The notes under the pieces are model-generated. The model saw only the letters and a list, made by a program, of their open reading frames with translations. It was not told the origin of the DNA and ran no database searches. Shown here one piece after another: positions 7,737 through 16,080 of a stretch of DNA of 64,000 nt. The DNA lies in NCBI GenBank assembly GCA_031264245.1, contig JAISEG010000005.1, forward strand, positions 186,001 through 250,000, written 5' to 3'. This DNA is from Oscillospiraceae bacterium. Lineage in GTDB: Bacteria > Bacillota > Clostridia > Oscillospirales > JAAYOS01. Positions within the stretch are counted from its first letter, which is position 1; the number at the start of each line of letters is the position of its first letter. The position numbers and the translations under genes are program-made.

Positions 7737-8996
7737 ATGGGGGTGGAAATGTTGAACGGATTATGTATAACCGACGCCGTAAAACAGTTCGGCGTGACAT
7801 CAAAAACGCTGCGTTATTATGAGCATGTCGGCTTATTGGAAGCGAAACGCGCTGACAATAATAATTACAGGTATTATAACGAATCGGAAGTCGAGCGGAT
7901 TAAGCAAATCATGGTTCTGCGAAAAATGCAGATTTCGATCAAGGATATTATCCGTATTTATGAGAACGAGGACATGAGTACGGTTGTCGAGGTGTTTGTA
8001 AACCGTATCCACGCCATTGACGATGAAATCGGCGCACTTGCCGAACTTAAGCGTATTGTCGGCGAGTTTTTACAGACGATGTTGGATAATGGAATAACTA
8101 AAATTTCCGCTATCCCGTTGCTGTATGAGGAAATGGATAAACAGCTTGAATTGATGGAAAAACAGAAACCCATAACCTACGGCGATTTATCGGCTGTTAG
8201 CGAAAAATTAGCAAGACCGATTTCTTTCAGCATTGTGGACTTGCCGCCCTGTCGGGTGCTGACTTCATTTTTGAAACCCGATATGAACGAAAGCGATTAC
8301 ACCGGATTCTCGCGTTATATGCAAATAAACGGGTTGTCGCAGGCGACATCCGGCAATCACCAACAATTTGAGTACCAGACAGAGAAGTGCGATGTGCTGA
8401 TGGTGCAGGTGCCGGAGGATTTCGTAAATGACAGCAAGTATTTAGACTATCATTTTTTAGGTGGATTATTCGCGGTGGTGAACCTCTATCTGGACGAGGA
8501 CCTGAGGCAGTGTTTCCGCGCACTTGTGTGGGAACTTGATACCAATCCGTATTGGCAATTCGCGTATTGTGACAGCAGCGACGGTTCTACCCGTCACCCG
8601 ACTCTGATAGAAAATCTGATTTCCCCCGATGATAAGCGAGAGTTGGTGTCAATGTTTGTGCCCATAAAGAAACGTATGCCTGATGTTTCGCTGTTTGACC
8701 CGCCGCAGGAAGTCACCAATATTTCATTTGAAGAAATAGAAGCGGCCAACCCGGTCTTGTGGGAAATTGATGTACCGATTGACAAACTCACACCGATAAA
8801 TAATCCGCATTACAAAGTCTTGGAAAACGGCGAGGCTGAATACACAGGTTGGATTTCAACACGGGTGCTTTCTACGAATGTCGAAGTCAAATTACCGTTC
8901 AGGGTTGATGTTGAATTTCGCTGCGTGAGTACGGGGGAGCGCTTCAGCTACGGCGATTCTGAGGGTAGTATTATTTGTATCACGGCAATGAACTAA
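7737..8996 (+). CDS. MerR-family regulator with effector-binding domain; 5' part of a frame-broken gene
   Basis: 419 residues before the stop. The MerR winged-helix (residues about 9-75; VKQFGVTSKTLRYYEHVGLL) is followed by a dimerisation helix, a GyrI/AraC-type ligand-binding domain (about 140-290) and the start of a beta-rich domain. ATG 7737 sits at the predicted transcription start, so it would be leaderless. ATG 7749, after GGGGGTGG, is an alternative. The reading frame ends at 8996, but the next frame continues the protein without a gap, so this looks like the first two thirds of a longer multidomain regulator. MerR proteins with GyrI-like domains usually sense small molecules. Confidence 0.8.
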   Translation: MGVEMLNGLCITDAVKQFGVTSKTLRYYEHVGLLEAKRADNNNYRYYNESEVERIKQIMVLRKMQISIKDIIRIYENEDMSTVVEVFVNRIHAIDDEIGALAELKRIVGEFLQTMLDNGITKISAIPLLYEEMDKQLELMEKQKPITYGDLSAVSEKLARPISFSIVDLPPCRVLTSFLKPDMNESDYTGFSRYMQINGLSQATSGNHQQFEYQTEKCDVLMVQVPEDFVNDSKYLDYHFLGGLFAVVNLYLDEDLRQCFRALVWELDTNPYWQFAYCDSSDGSTRHPTLIENLISPDDKRELVSMFVPIKKRMPDVSLFDPPQEVTNISFEEIEAANPVLWEIDVPIDKLTPINNPHYKVLENGEAEYTGWISTRVLSTNVEVKLPFRVDVEFRCVSTGERFSYGDSEGSIICITAMN

Positions 8997-10057
8997 GCTG
9001 CCATTACGGCATAAATATGGGCAACAGGCGAGATATGCCGGAGGAAGCACTGCGGTTTCATCAGCCGATTTTCAAAGACCGATACAATTTCAACGGACGC
9101 GGCAGAATAAACAAGAATGAGTATAATCGCTTAACGTGGATAATCGGTGCGAATCATTTGGCGGTGTTTATCAATGACGAATTGCGTTATTGCGGCGTAA
9201 ACTTCCCCTATATGGGCTTGGATTTGAGCCGTGAGTTGACTTTGCCGATTATCATAGGTTCAAACGGGCAGGGCTGCAAATATTTCAAATCAATCCGCGT
9301 TTCGCAGCTTGCGTACACGCCTAAAACAAAAATAAGGAAAGAGGAACTGGCTATGATTACCAAGCAAAGCAACAATATGATTCCCGTTATTAGGTGTGGG
9401 GGTAGTACAGGCGTATTTGTCGGGTACGAGGATTATGGAAAAGTTCTTCTCTACATCACTGGAGATAAAAGCGAGCCGGAATGGATAGCGCTAAATGAGA
9501 CTTTTGCGCCTAACCCTTTTCATGGTTATGACTATAAAAGCGGCTGGATTTTTGTGGGTGACAAAAAAGAGAACCGTCCGCTTGCCAGAATCTACCGCGA
9601 AGCAATTCAAGACATCGCCCCTATGCAACGCATAAAAACCGACGCATATTGTTTTGGCGCAGAGGCATTCCGTGCATGGGCGAAAGATATTGAGGACGGC
9701 AAATTCGATAAAGTGACACTTGAAGCGTTTGACCCTTGGTGCGACCACACCAATTATGTGTGTACCCTTGCCACAAACGGAAGTTGCTGTCACGGGTTTT
9801 TGAAACGAGCGCAGGAGCTAAACCCGGATATTGACTATTTAGAAAAAGTCAGCACATTATACCGTAGAATAGCTGAAATGTGGGGCGGTGACAACAATCA
9901 CAATGACCCGGATAGCCTCGAAGCCCTCGGCGGTGGGTTTAACGTCACGTTAGAGGTCTTGCAAGACAAAGAGAAACGAGCAAAAATCGCTGCAAAAATC
10001 CGTGAGTTCGCCGACGTGACGGATGAAATCGTGCGAATTATTCAAGCAAATATATAA
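8969..10057 (+). pseudogene. C-terminal part of the MerR multidomain protein, displaced by a frameshift
   Basis: This frame is open from 8969 (after a TAG at 8966-8968) and has no ribosome binding site at its beginning. It starts inside a beta-strand pattern (YLYHGNELSCHYGIN) that completes the LamG-like jelly-roll begun in the preceding frame. It then carries a domain (about 9353-10057) ending in DPDSLEALGGGFNVTLEVL, which reminds me of the BtrH-like cysteine-protease-fold proteins found fused to MerR regulators; that match is from memory. One missing base between 8966 and 8993 would account for the break. ATG 9353, after GGAAAGAGGAAC, could allow separate translation of the last domain. A sequencing error cannot be excluded. 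Confidence 0.6.
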
Positions 10058-10074
10058 CAGAGTATTACACTTAC

Positions 10075-10109
10075 AAGAACCGGCGGGGACGAGTGTCCCG
10101 GCGGTTCTT
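10075..10109 (+). terminator. Terminator after the MerR region
   Basis: AAGAACCGGCGGGGAC (10075-10090) pairs with GTCCCGGCGGTTCTT (10095-10109) with small bulges and a GAGT loop, followed by a T-rich stretch. It lies 18 bases after the stop codon. Confidence 0.75.
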
Positions 10110-10226
10110 TATGCTTGTAAAAAGATTTACAAATATATTTTTGAGTATTGCGATTTTACCGTTGTTTTTGGTGTATAATAGGGCAAGTGAATAGTTTTCA
10201 TATTTCGAATAGTTGGGTGGTGCGAT

Positions 10227-10979
10227 ATGATTCAGAAAAAACCTATTAAACTATTAACGTTTTTTACACTAATGCTACTAATTTTAGCTGCACTTACTCC
10301 GGCAGCCCTTGCCAATTCGGCTGAGCCGCCGGGCTTAACAATCATTGTTTCCTTTCCACCTGGCGACTTATCGTTATCAATTCGTTTTGCGGATGGAAGC
10401 ACGACCAATGCAGTTCAGCTTCAAAAAGAGCAAAAAGCTTGGGAATCGTATTATCGCTTTTTCTATGGAATGGTTGCATCGACAAGACCATCTCTTGAGG
10501 GAGCAACGCTTATTGTACAATCAAGTGAAAATACTTTTGAATGTTTATTGCCGGAATCATCATTCAGTCAATATAATAATCTGCTTACCCTTGATGTCGA
10601 AAATCAAAGCATTACAGAGGGTCAATCATCGGCTCGCTTATTTCTTCTCGTATCCATGCGTGTGATTTTGACATTGCTCATTGAAGGATTGATTTTCTTT
10701 GCATTTGGATATAGAAACAAGGTGAGCTGGATTGCATTTGTTGTTATCAATCTAATAACGCAAGGCGTATTAAATGCTTTGTTAACTGGTCCAAATTTAG
10801 GCTCTTATTGGATTTTTGGATTTTTCTTGTATGAAATTATTATTTTTATTGTTGAGATAACAGCATTTGCCTTAATATTGAAAGAGCATAAGAAAGGTCG
10901 GGCAGTTCATTACGCTTTAACGGCAAATTTTGCAAGCCTTTTTTTAGGAGGCGTGTTGATTTCTTACTTGCCGATTTAG
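10227..10979 (+). CDS. Conserved membrane protein of unknown function with signal peptide
   Basis: 250 residues. A signal peptide (residues 1-29, ending ALANS) leads to an extracellular part of about 110 residues (LTIIVSFPPGDLSLSIRFAD). Four hydrophobic segments follow (about 138-160, 166-188, 192-217, 228-248), so the C-terminal half is a small helical bundle. I do not recognise an enzyme motif. The gene is clearly more AT-rich than its neighbours (many TTT, TTA and CAA codons), which suggests separate acquisition. A TATAAT near 10175 may belong to its promoter, and a terminator follows. Confidence 0.65.
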   Translation: MIQKKPIKLLTFFTLMLLILAALTPAALANSAEPPGLTIIVSFPPGDLSLSIRFADGSTTNAVQLQKEQKAWESYYRFFYGMVASTRPSLEGATLIVQSSENTFECLLPESSFSQYNNLLTLDVENQSITEGQSSARLFLLVSMRVILTLLIEGLIFFAFGYRNKVSWIAFVVINLITQGVLNALLTGPNLGSYWIFGFFLYEIIIFIVEITAFALILKEHKKGRAVHYALTANFASLFLGGVLISYLPI

Positions 10980-11020
10980 TGATTTTACTCATTCATAATA
11001 AGCGGAAAGTGAGCGGACGG

Positions 11021-11060
11021 AAACGGGGAGGCAGGATAAAAATATCCTGCCTCCCCGTTT
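11021..11060. terminator. Bidirectional terminator
   Basis: A perfect 17-base stem (11021-11037 with 11044-11060) around an A-rich loop, between the converging membrane-protein and anti-sigma genes. A-tract on one side and T-tract on the other suit both strands. Confidence 0.88.
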
Positions 11061-11079
11061 TCTGCGTTGTCAATTTGGT

Positions 11080-11934
11080 CTATTCCCCGGCTTCGTCTTC
11101 AACTACTTCGTTTAACCCCAAGTCGACGCTCAGGCTCACTGTGTTGCTATCCTTGTCCAAAGCCGTACATTTGATGTTGCTTTCATATGCCCCCGTCAGC
11201 GCGGCGAAGGAGTATCCCGTGTTTTCTTCACCCAGGCTCTTCAGCTCTTCCCCGTTTTTATCCGTCATTTTAAGCCTTCCGTCCGAGATAAAGTAGATGG
11301 AGTCGTTTACAGAGACAAAATCTGCGTCCTGCCCTATGTCAACTACGTGCGTCCTTTCCCCGCTGTCCGAGGTGTAATAAACCGCATATCCCGAACCGTC
11401 CTCAGCTTCACCGGAAAAATAGCCGCCGCCTTCTATGCTTGCGGCATCCGGCTCCTCCTCCGGCGTGTCTAAAAGCGTCTTTTGAGAGAAGCCGTAATAT
11501 TCAGACTCGCCGTCCGGCGCCTGAATCTCCGGCATCGGCATGGACGCCGAGTCGCTTGCGGTTGCGCTTCTAAGCGAGCCTGTGCCCGCCGTCATCGGCG
11601 CGGCGCTGCCCGCTCCCTTGAACATCGGATTTAACAGCACAAAGACAAACAGTGCCGCACAGCCCGCCAAAGCCGCAAGCGCCGGAAGGAGCCGTTTTCC
11701 CCGCCCCCGTCCGCGCTCTCCGCCTATCCCGGACATGATATCCCCCGCCAGTGTTTCAGGCGGTGTCAGCAGTAAGAGGTCGGAGCTTTCATGTATGAAA
11801 AGAAAGGCGTCGTATGTGGAGCGGCAGGCTTCACACTCCTCCAAATGCCTGTCAAGCTCCGCCTTTTCCTCCGCGCTTATTTCGCCGTCGACAGCAAGGC
11901 TGATAAGCTCCGAATAATCCTTGCAGGTTTTCAT
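11080..11934 (-). CDS. Anti-sigma factor with zf-HC2 domain
   Basis: 284 residues from ATG 11934 (MKTCKDYSELIS). The N-terminal zinc-binding anti-sigma domain shows HLEECEACR, the H-x3-C-x2-C motif that clamps an ECF sigma factor. One transmembrane helix (about 95-115, LPALAALAGCAALFVFVLLN) separates it from an extracytoplasmic domain of about 165 residues rich in Ser, Gly and acidic residues, which probably senses the signal. It lies directly downstream of the ECF sigma gene with a 43-base gap, the usual sigma/anti-sigma arrangement. The signal is unknown. Confidence 0.85.
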   Translation of the reverse strand: MKTCKDYSELISLAVDGEISAEEKAELDRHLEECEACRSTYDAFLFIHESSDLLLLTPPETLAGDIMSGIGGERGRGRGKRLLPALAALAGCAALFVFVLLNPMFKGAGSAAPMTAGTGSLRSATASDSASMPMPEIQAPDGESEYYGFSQKTLLDTPEEEPDAASIEGGGYFSGEAEDGSGYAVYYTSDSGERTHVVDIGQDADFVSVNDSIYFISDGRLKMTDKNGEELKSLGEENTGYSFAALTGAYESNIKCTALDKDSNTVSLSVDLGLNEVVEDEAGE

Positions 11935-11977
11935 TTTTTCAGCCCCCCATCCTCCCCAAATTTTTGCTTCAACATGG

Positions 11978-12571
11978 TCAGTCGTTACGCTTTTTTGACG
12001 AATAATTCTCCGGAATGTTCCCGCGGAGCAGCAACGCTTCACGCAGCTTTTCCCTGGCTCTGTAGATTCTGGATTTCACGGTGCCTTCCTCTATAAGCAG
12101 CGCCTCGCCAATTTCGCCGTAGCTCATACCGCTTATTTCCCGCATAATAAATATCTGCCTGTGCTCCTCGGAAAGCCCCCTCACAGCGTTTAAAAGCTCC
12201 AGACCCAGCTCGCTTCTCTCAAGAGCCGTTTCGGGAGAGCCTCCGTTATCCGGTATCTCGATGACGCTTTCCTCTCCGTTGCCATCCTCGATATAAAGCG
12301 GAAGGGTGTGCTTTTTCTTCCTGTTGCAGTCTATGCATAAATTCGATACGATCTTATACAGCCATGTGGAAAACTTTGAATCGCTTTTAAACCCGGAAAG
12401 TGAGCGGTATACACGCAGAAACGCCTCCTGAGTGACATCCTGAGCGTCAAAATGGCTGCCGGTCATATGGTATGCCATGCTGTAAACCTTCTTTTGATAC
12501 AGCAGCACAAGCTGTTCAAACGAGTCCGCGTTTCCCGCGGCCGCCATTGCAACAAGCCTGATTTCATCCAA
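11978..12571 (-). CDS. ECF-type RNA polymerase sigma factor
   Basis: About 197 residues. Region 2 (DAQDVTQEAFLRVYRSL, then FKSDSKFSTWLYKIVSN) melts and recognises the -10 element. Region 4 (SGMSYGEIGEALLIEEGTVKSR) is the helix-turn-helix for the -35. I prefer TTG 12571 because GGAAGGGAGG ends nine bases upstream; GTG 12580 touches that site directly and would be too close. The coding frame upstream runs into a repeat element (12595-12699) and is not part of the gene. It is paired with the anti-sigma factor downstream and is probably autoregulated. Confidence 0.88.
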   Translation of the reverse strand: MDEIRLVAMAAAGNADSFEQLVLLYQKKVYSMAYHMTGSHFDAQDVTQEAFLRVYRSLSGFKSDSKFSTWLYKIVSNLCIDCNRKKKHTLPLYIEDGNGEESVIEIPDNGGSPETALERSELGLELLNAVRGLSEEHRQIFIMREISGMSYGEIGEALLIEEGTVKSRIYRAREKLREALLLRGNIPENYSSKKRND

Positions 12572-12594
12572 GACCCTCACCCTCCCTTCCGCGC

Positions 12595-12699
12595 TTATAC
12601 CAATCCAGGTTAAAAACATAGCCCTTCGGGGCGAAAAAGTTGGATATATGCTTTTACGCCCCGAAGGGCTTGTCTATGTTTTTTACCTGATTGGTATTA
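12595..12699. repeat. 105-bp hairpin element, TTATACCAATC termini
   Basis: Terminal inverted repeats TTATACCAATC (12595-12605) and GATTGGTATTA (12689-12699) extend inward into long, slightly bulged arms (CCCTTCGGGGCG with CGCCCCGAAGGG). The centre carries GATATATGC (12643-12651), shared with several other elements in the window. The termini differ from those at 3144 and 38609 by one base (Y in ATACYAATC). It lies between dusB and the sigma gene and may hold dusB's terminator or the sigma promoter. Confidence 0.8.
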
Positions 12700-12720
12700 T
12701 GCCCTCTCTGTCCGAAATGC

Positions 12721-13713
12721 TCACACCTGCTTTAAGTCTCTCCTCACACCCTTTGTGACCCTGTATATATCCTCAAATGTATTTATCCCGATAATCTGTT
12801 CCTTGTAATATCCCGCGTAGGGTATGCCCCGCAAGTACCATGCGTAATGCTTTCTTGCCTCAAGGCAGGCTATATGCTCCCCCTTGCGCTCCGCCGCTAT
12901 TTCAAACTGCCGCACCGCAAGGTCGCATATCTCATCTATTGACGGTCTCTTCACATCGCCCTTGCCCTCAAGCTTAGCTCTTATCTCGGAAAATATCCAC
13001 GGGTTTCCAAACGCTCCCCTGCCCACCATGACCGCGTCACAGCCTGTAAGCCGGAGCGCCCGCTCCGCGTCCTCCGCCGAAAACACATCTCCGTTGGCAA
13101 TGACAGGTATTTTCACCTCTTTTTTCAGCTCCTTTATCGCGTCCCAGTCGGCTTTACCCGAGTACATCTGTGACCTTGTCCTGGCATGAAGGCATACGGC
13201 GGATACGCCGCTGTCCTCGGCGATTTTCGCAATCTCAATGAAATTTTCCGAACTCTTGTCCCAGCCCTTGCGAAGCTTCACCGTCACAGGGACCGGACTC
13301 ATTTCAACCACTTCGTCCAGTATCCTTTTTACAAGCTCCGGCGAACGCATCAGCGCGCTTCCGTCCCCGTTCGACACCACCTTGCCCACCGGGCAGCCCA
13401 TGTTGACGTCTATATAATCCGCTCCGGACAGCTCGGCGGCTATCCTTGCCGCTTTACCCATACATTCCGCGTCGGAGCCGAATATCTGCGCCGCCGAGGG
13501 ATGCTCACCCGGTCCTATCGAAAGAAGCTGCCCGGTTTTTTTGTCGCCGTATACGAGAGCCTTCGCGCTTACCATCTCGGTATACGTCATCTCCGCCCCG
13601 CACTCTCTTGCCACCTGCCGAAAGGCGTAATCCGTCACCCCCGCCATTGGGGCGAGAATTATTTCAACCGGGTTATATTTAACTGCGTTATATTTAACTG
13701 CGTTAAAAGGCAT
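12721..13713 (-). CDS. dusB: tRNA-dihydrouridine synthase
   Basis: 330 residues. The FMN-binding TIM barrel begins APMAGVTDYAFRQVARE. The catalytic cysteine is in NMGCPVGKVV, and the HARTRSQMYSG and GNPWIF motifs are also in place. The enzyme reduces uridines in the tRNA D-loop with NAD(P)H. The N-terminus is odd: NAVKY is repeated because a 15-base unit is duplicated (13672-13686 and 13687-13701), which adds about five residues before the usual barrel start. GGAGAT lies before the ATG at 13713. Confidence 0.93.
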   Translation of the reverse strand: MPFNAVKYNAVKYNPVEIILAPMAGVTDYAFRQVARECGAEMTYTEMVSAKALVYGDKKTGQLLSIGPGEHPSAAQIFGSDAECMGKAARIAAELSGADYIDVNMGCPVGKVVSNGDGSALMRSPELVKRILDEVVEMSPVPVTVKLRKGWDKSSENFIEIAKIAEDSGVSAVCLHARTRSQMYSGKADWDAIKELKKEVKIPVIANGDVFSAEDAERALRLTGCDAVMVGRGAFGNPWIFSEIRAKLEGKGDVKRPSIDEICDLAVRQFEIAAERKGEHIACLEARKHYAWYLRGIPYAGYYKEQIIGINTFEDIYRVTKGVRRDLKQV

Positions 13714-13861
13714 TATGTTTGTATATCTCCTGACATTTGTTAAAATATCTTTTTTACTTACTTACACTAATTCGGGTTGGAATTGTCACCATAATAGCAT
13801 ACAGTCCGTCCTTTTTCAAGCTTCCGCGATATAACGATGAATCTTTCGGCATGTAATATAA

Positions 13862-13889
13862 ACAAGGGATGGCGGCTGCCATCCCTTGT
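13862..13889 (-). terminator. Terminator of the cotJ operon
   Basis: ACAAGGGATGGC (13862-13873) pairs perfectly with GCCATCCCTTGT (13878-13889) over a four-base loop, 25 bases past the cotJC stop. Confidence 0.8.
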
Positions 13890-13913
13890 ATGTTACTCGC
13901 CGCCCGGCTTCTC

Positions 13914-14510
13914 TTACCTGTCAAACGACGGGTTGAAGGCGTAGAAGTTCTTTTCGTCCAGTTTGTCCTGAGCCAGCCGAAGGGCTTCGCCAAAGCGTTG
14001 GAAATGCACGATTTCACGTGCGCGAAGGAAACGAATAGGCTCGGCTACGTCGGGATCGTCCACCATCCTGAGTATGTTGTCATAGGTTGTTCTTGCTTTC
14101 TGCTCCGCGGCAAGGTCTTCAAAGAGGTCGGTAATCACATCGCCCTTTGAAGCCACTGTCGCCGCCGTCCACGGAACCCCGGAGGCAAACTGGGGATATA
14201 TCCCTGTCGTATGGTCAACGAAGTATTCTTCAAAGCCCGCTTTTTTTATGTCCGCTATAGACAGGTTTCTTGTCAGCTGGTAGACAATAGCTCCCACCAT
14301 TTCCAAATGTCCCAGCTCTTCTGTGCCTATGTCGGTTAAAACCGCCTTGAGCTCAGGGTAAGGCATTGAAAAACGCTGGCTTAAGTAACGCACCGAAGCC
14401 CCAAGCTCCCCGTCAGGACCGCCGTACTGAGAGATGATAAATTTAGCGAGAGCCGGATTCGGATTTTTTATGTTTACAGGATACTGTAATTTCTTTTCAT
14501 ATTGAAACAT
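13914..14510 (-). CDS. cotJC: Spore coat protein CotJC, manganese-catalase family
   Basis: 198 residues. This is the ferritin-like four-helix fold of Mn-catalases. The metal-ligand motifs are visible: DIGTEELGHLEMV in one helix and REIVHFQRFGEAL in a later one. It starts MFQYEKKLQYPVNIKNPNP, typical of CotJC. In Bacillus the cotJ operon is made in the mother cell under SigE and the product sits in the inner coat. Its ATG directly follows the TAG stop of the upstream gene, so translation is coupled. The ribosome binding site lies inside that upstream gene. Confidence 0.93.
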   Translation of the reverse strand: MFQYEKKLQYPVNIKNPNPALAKFIISQYGGPDGELGASVRYLSQRFSMPYPELKAVLTDIGTEELGHLEMVGAIVYQLTRNLSIADIKKAGFEEYFVDHTTGIYPQFASGVPWTAATVASKGDVITDLFEDLAAEQKARTTYDNILRMVDDPDVAEPIRFLRAREIVHFQRFGEALRLAQDKLDEKNFYAFNPSFDR

Positions 14511-14987
14511 CTATACGTCTCCCCTTTCCCAAGGCCATGGATCGTTTGTCCACTGATATTTTTTGCTGTCTGTAACGTCAAACTTACCTATCGGACCATT
14601 TTTCATTACATAATCCTCACGCATCTTATTGTATGAATTTACAAGCGCCCTATACAGCTGAAACGCCTCGTCGTCATCCTTGTTTGTATTGAGGTAGAGC
14701 CCAAGCTCAGCTATCGCAAAGCCGTAGGACATAAGCTCATTTGATTCGGTATTCGCAAGCTTCATACCCTCGTAATTATTTTTAAAGGGCAAATCAAGCC
14801 CGGGATACAGTGTTCCGCGATCGAGAGCTTCCATTGGCTCGTAGCGCTTGCTGCCACGCTGCGCGGGAACATATCCCATTGCAATCGGAAGCCTGCAATC
14901 ACCTATCTCACCCATCTCAGGGCGGGATATACTTGCCGGCATTGTCGTTTCACCGGCTTTTTTATTAGCAATTTTTTCAAGTTCCAT
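14511..14987 (-). CDS. CotJA-CotJB fusion spore coat protein
   Basis: 158 residues from ATG 14987. The first part (about 33-68) is CotJA-like: LPIAMGYVPAQ, then YEPMEALDRGTLYPGLDLPF. The second part (about 80-158) is CotJB-like: AIAELGLYLNTNKDDDEAF, then the closing WTNDPWPWE. In most spore formers these are two genes, and here they form one frame without a stop. An earlier ATG at 15023 would add 12 residues; neither start has an ideal ribosome binding site. The gene runs directly into cotJC. Expression in the sporulating mother cell is expected from the family. Confidence 0.85.
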   Translation of the reverse strand: MELEKIANKKAGETTMPASISRPEMGEIGDCRLPIAMGYVPAQRGSKRYEPMEALDRGTLYPGLDLPFKNNYEGMKLANTESNELMSYGFAIAELGLYLNTNKDDDEAFQLYRALVNSYNKMREDYVMKNGPIGKFDVTDSKKYQWTNDPWPWERGDV

Positions 14988-15491
14988 TTTAAACCGCCAT
15001 TTCCTTAATAAATTTATTGTCATGGTTTCTTCACGGGAGTGACAATAGTGGAGGAACGGGAAGCTTCTTCTTATACCAAACCGTGCTCCGTCTCCCGTTT
15101 GATACAGTCTATGCGGCTGAGTCATATGTTGAAAGCAGGCGAAATATGATATAAAATAATACAATATTATTATTTTAAAATAAGTGTCTCCTTTCCGGAT
15201 TATATATGTCTCTTCCTCCGCTTTTTTTATTTTTAATATTATAATTTTTTGATATCTCCCACTTAGCTGACTCACGTAAAAAATTCATAAAATGTTCTTA
15301 TCTTTTGTCATTAAATATGGTATAATGTCCACAAGCGGACATTATACGCTGATTAGAATTCATATACCACTACGGCGCTCCGCGCCTGTGGTATAATGTC
15401 CACAAGCGGACATTATACGCTGATACGGCACTGCGTGCCTTTAGATAAATATGCCCCGACGTCCGCAAAATTTTTTACAAGGAGGGTTTTT
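14988..15491. other. Divergent intergenic region between the cotJ genes and the membrane protein gene
   Basis: About 500 bases. The left half (14988-15300) should carry the cotJ promoter on the minus strand, but no sigma-A-type box is clear, which would fit a sporulation sigma factor. The right half holds the promoter-like palindromic repeat at 15318-15452. I see no coding sequence. Confidence 0.5.
15318..15452 (+). repeat. Palindromic repeat with extended -10 boxes (two units)
   Basis: Two identical palindromes, TATAATGTCC/GGACATTATA, lie at 15321-15346 and 15392-15417, 71 bases apart, and each is preceded by TGG. Each is followed by CGCTGAT. After the second comes ACGGCACTGCGTGCCTTTAG and AATAT, a tail found again at 42.4 kb. 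The first six bases of each arm read TGGTATAAT, an extended -10 box pointing at the gene at 15492. Confidence 0.75.
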
Positions 15492-16064
15492 ATGCCGGAC
15501 AGTGATTATACTCCTACAAAACGCTCGCTCGCGCCGCAGATAATTACAATTTTGATCGCTCATTTCGTCTTTGCCTTCGCCACCTTTTTCTTAATGTACT
15601 TTTTCTCACTCTTCCTTGACGAAGCTGCCGCGCAGACGGTCGCCAGCGTTGTAAGCATCATACTTTTTATCGCGATGGTCTATGTGGAAGCCTGGCGGGT
15701 TGGCGGTCAGGACGCAAACCTTGTAAACTTCGGTCATATGGAATATGATAAATTCAGGGGTTTAAAAGCCGGAGCGTACTCACAAATCGTCGGTCTCGTT
15801 TTGATTATTGCCGCGATTGTCTATGAGCTTACAGGATATCCCCATTGGATATTCCTTTCCGCGTTTAAGCTTTTTTACGGTCCGTTTGTGGATATCATAT
15901 GGCTTATGAGCCAGGCTACCCCGTTTTTATACTTCCTGCTTCTGCTGGTTGCCCCGTGCGCATATCACATCGGCTACTCCCTCGGATATAAGGGCTTTTC
16001 AATCGGGGAAAAGCTTATATACAAAAAGAAACCGGACAGGGAAAGGGAAAAAAAATTTCGCTGA
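15492..16064 (+). CDS. Integral membrane protein of unknown function
   Basis: 190 residues from ATG 15492, which follows AAGGAGG. Four strongly hydrophobic segments can be seen (about 17-41, 45-64, 93-113, 138-165) with charged loops and a Lys/Arg-rich C-terminus (KKKPDREREKKFR), probably cytoplasmic. I do not recognise the family. It stands between a promoter-like repeat and cwlD, in a block with cotJ and cwlD, so a sporulation role is possible but unsupported. Confidence 0.65.
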   Translation: MPDSDYTPTKRSLAPQIITILIAHFVFAFATFFLMYFFSLFLDEAAAQTVASVVSIILFIAMVYVEAWRVGGQDANLVNFGHMEYDKFRGLKAGAYSQIVGLVLIIAAIVYELTGYPHWIFLSAFKLFYGPFVDIIWLMSQATPFLYFLLLLVAPCAYHIGYSLGYKGFSIGEKLIYKKKPDREREKKFR

Positions 16065-16080
16065 TTCCAGAATAGCCGCC

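Noticed and set aside
13186-13743. 185-codon frame opposite dusB
   Set aside because: Complement of the flavin-binding barrel; no ribosome site; Arg/His-rich shadow composition.
15321-15417. Two identical 26-base repeats as a CRISPR start
   Set aside because: Only two copies, each a promoter-like palindrome; a third and a fourth related copy lie 27 kb away, and no cas gene is near.
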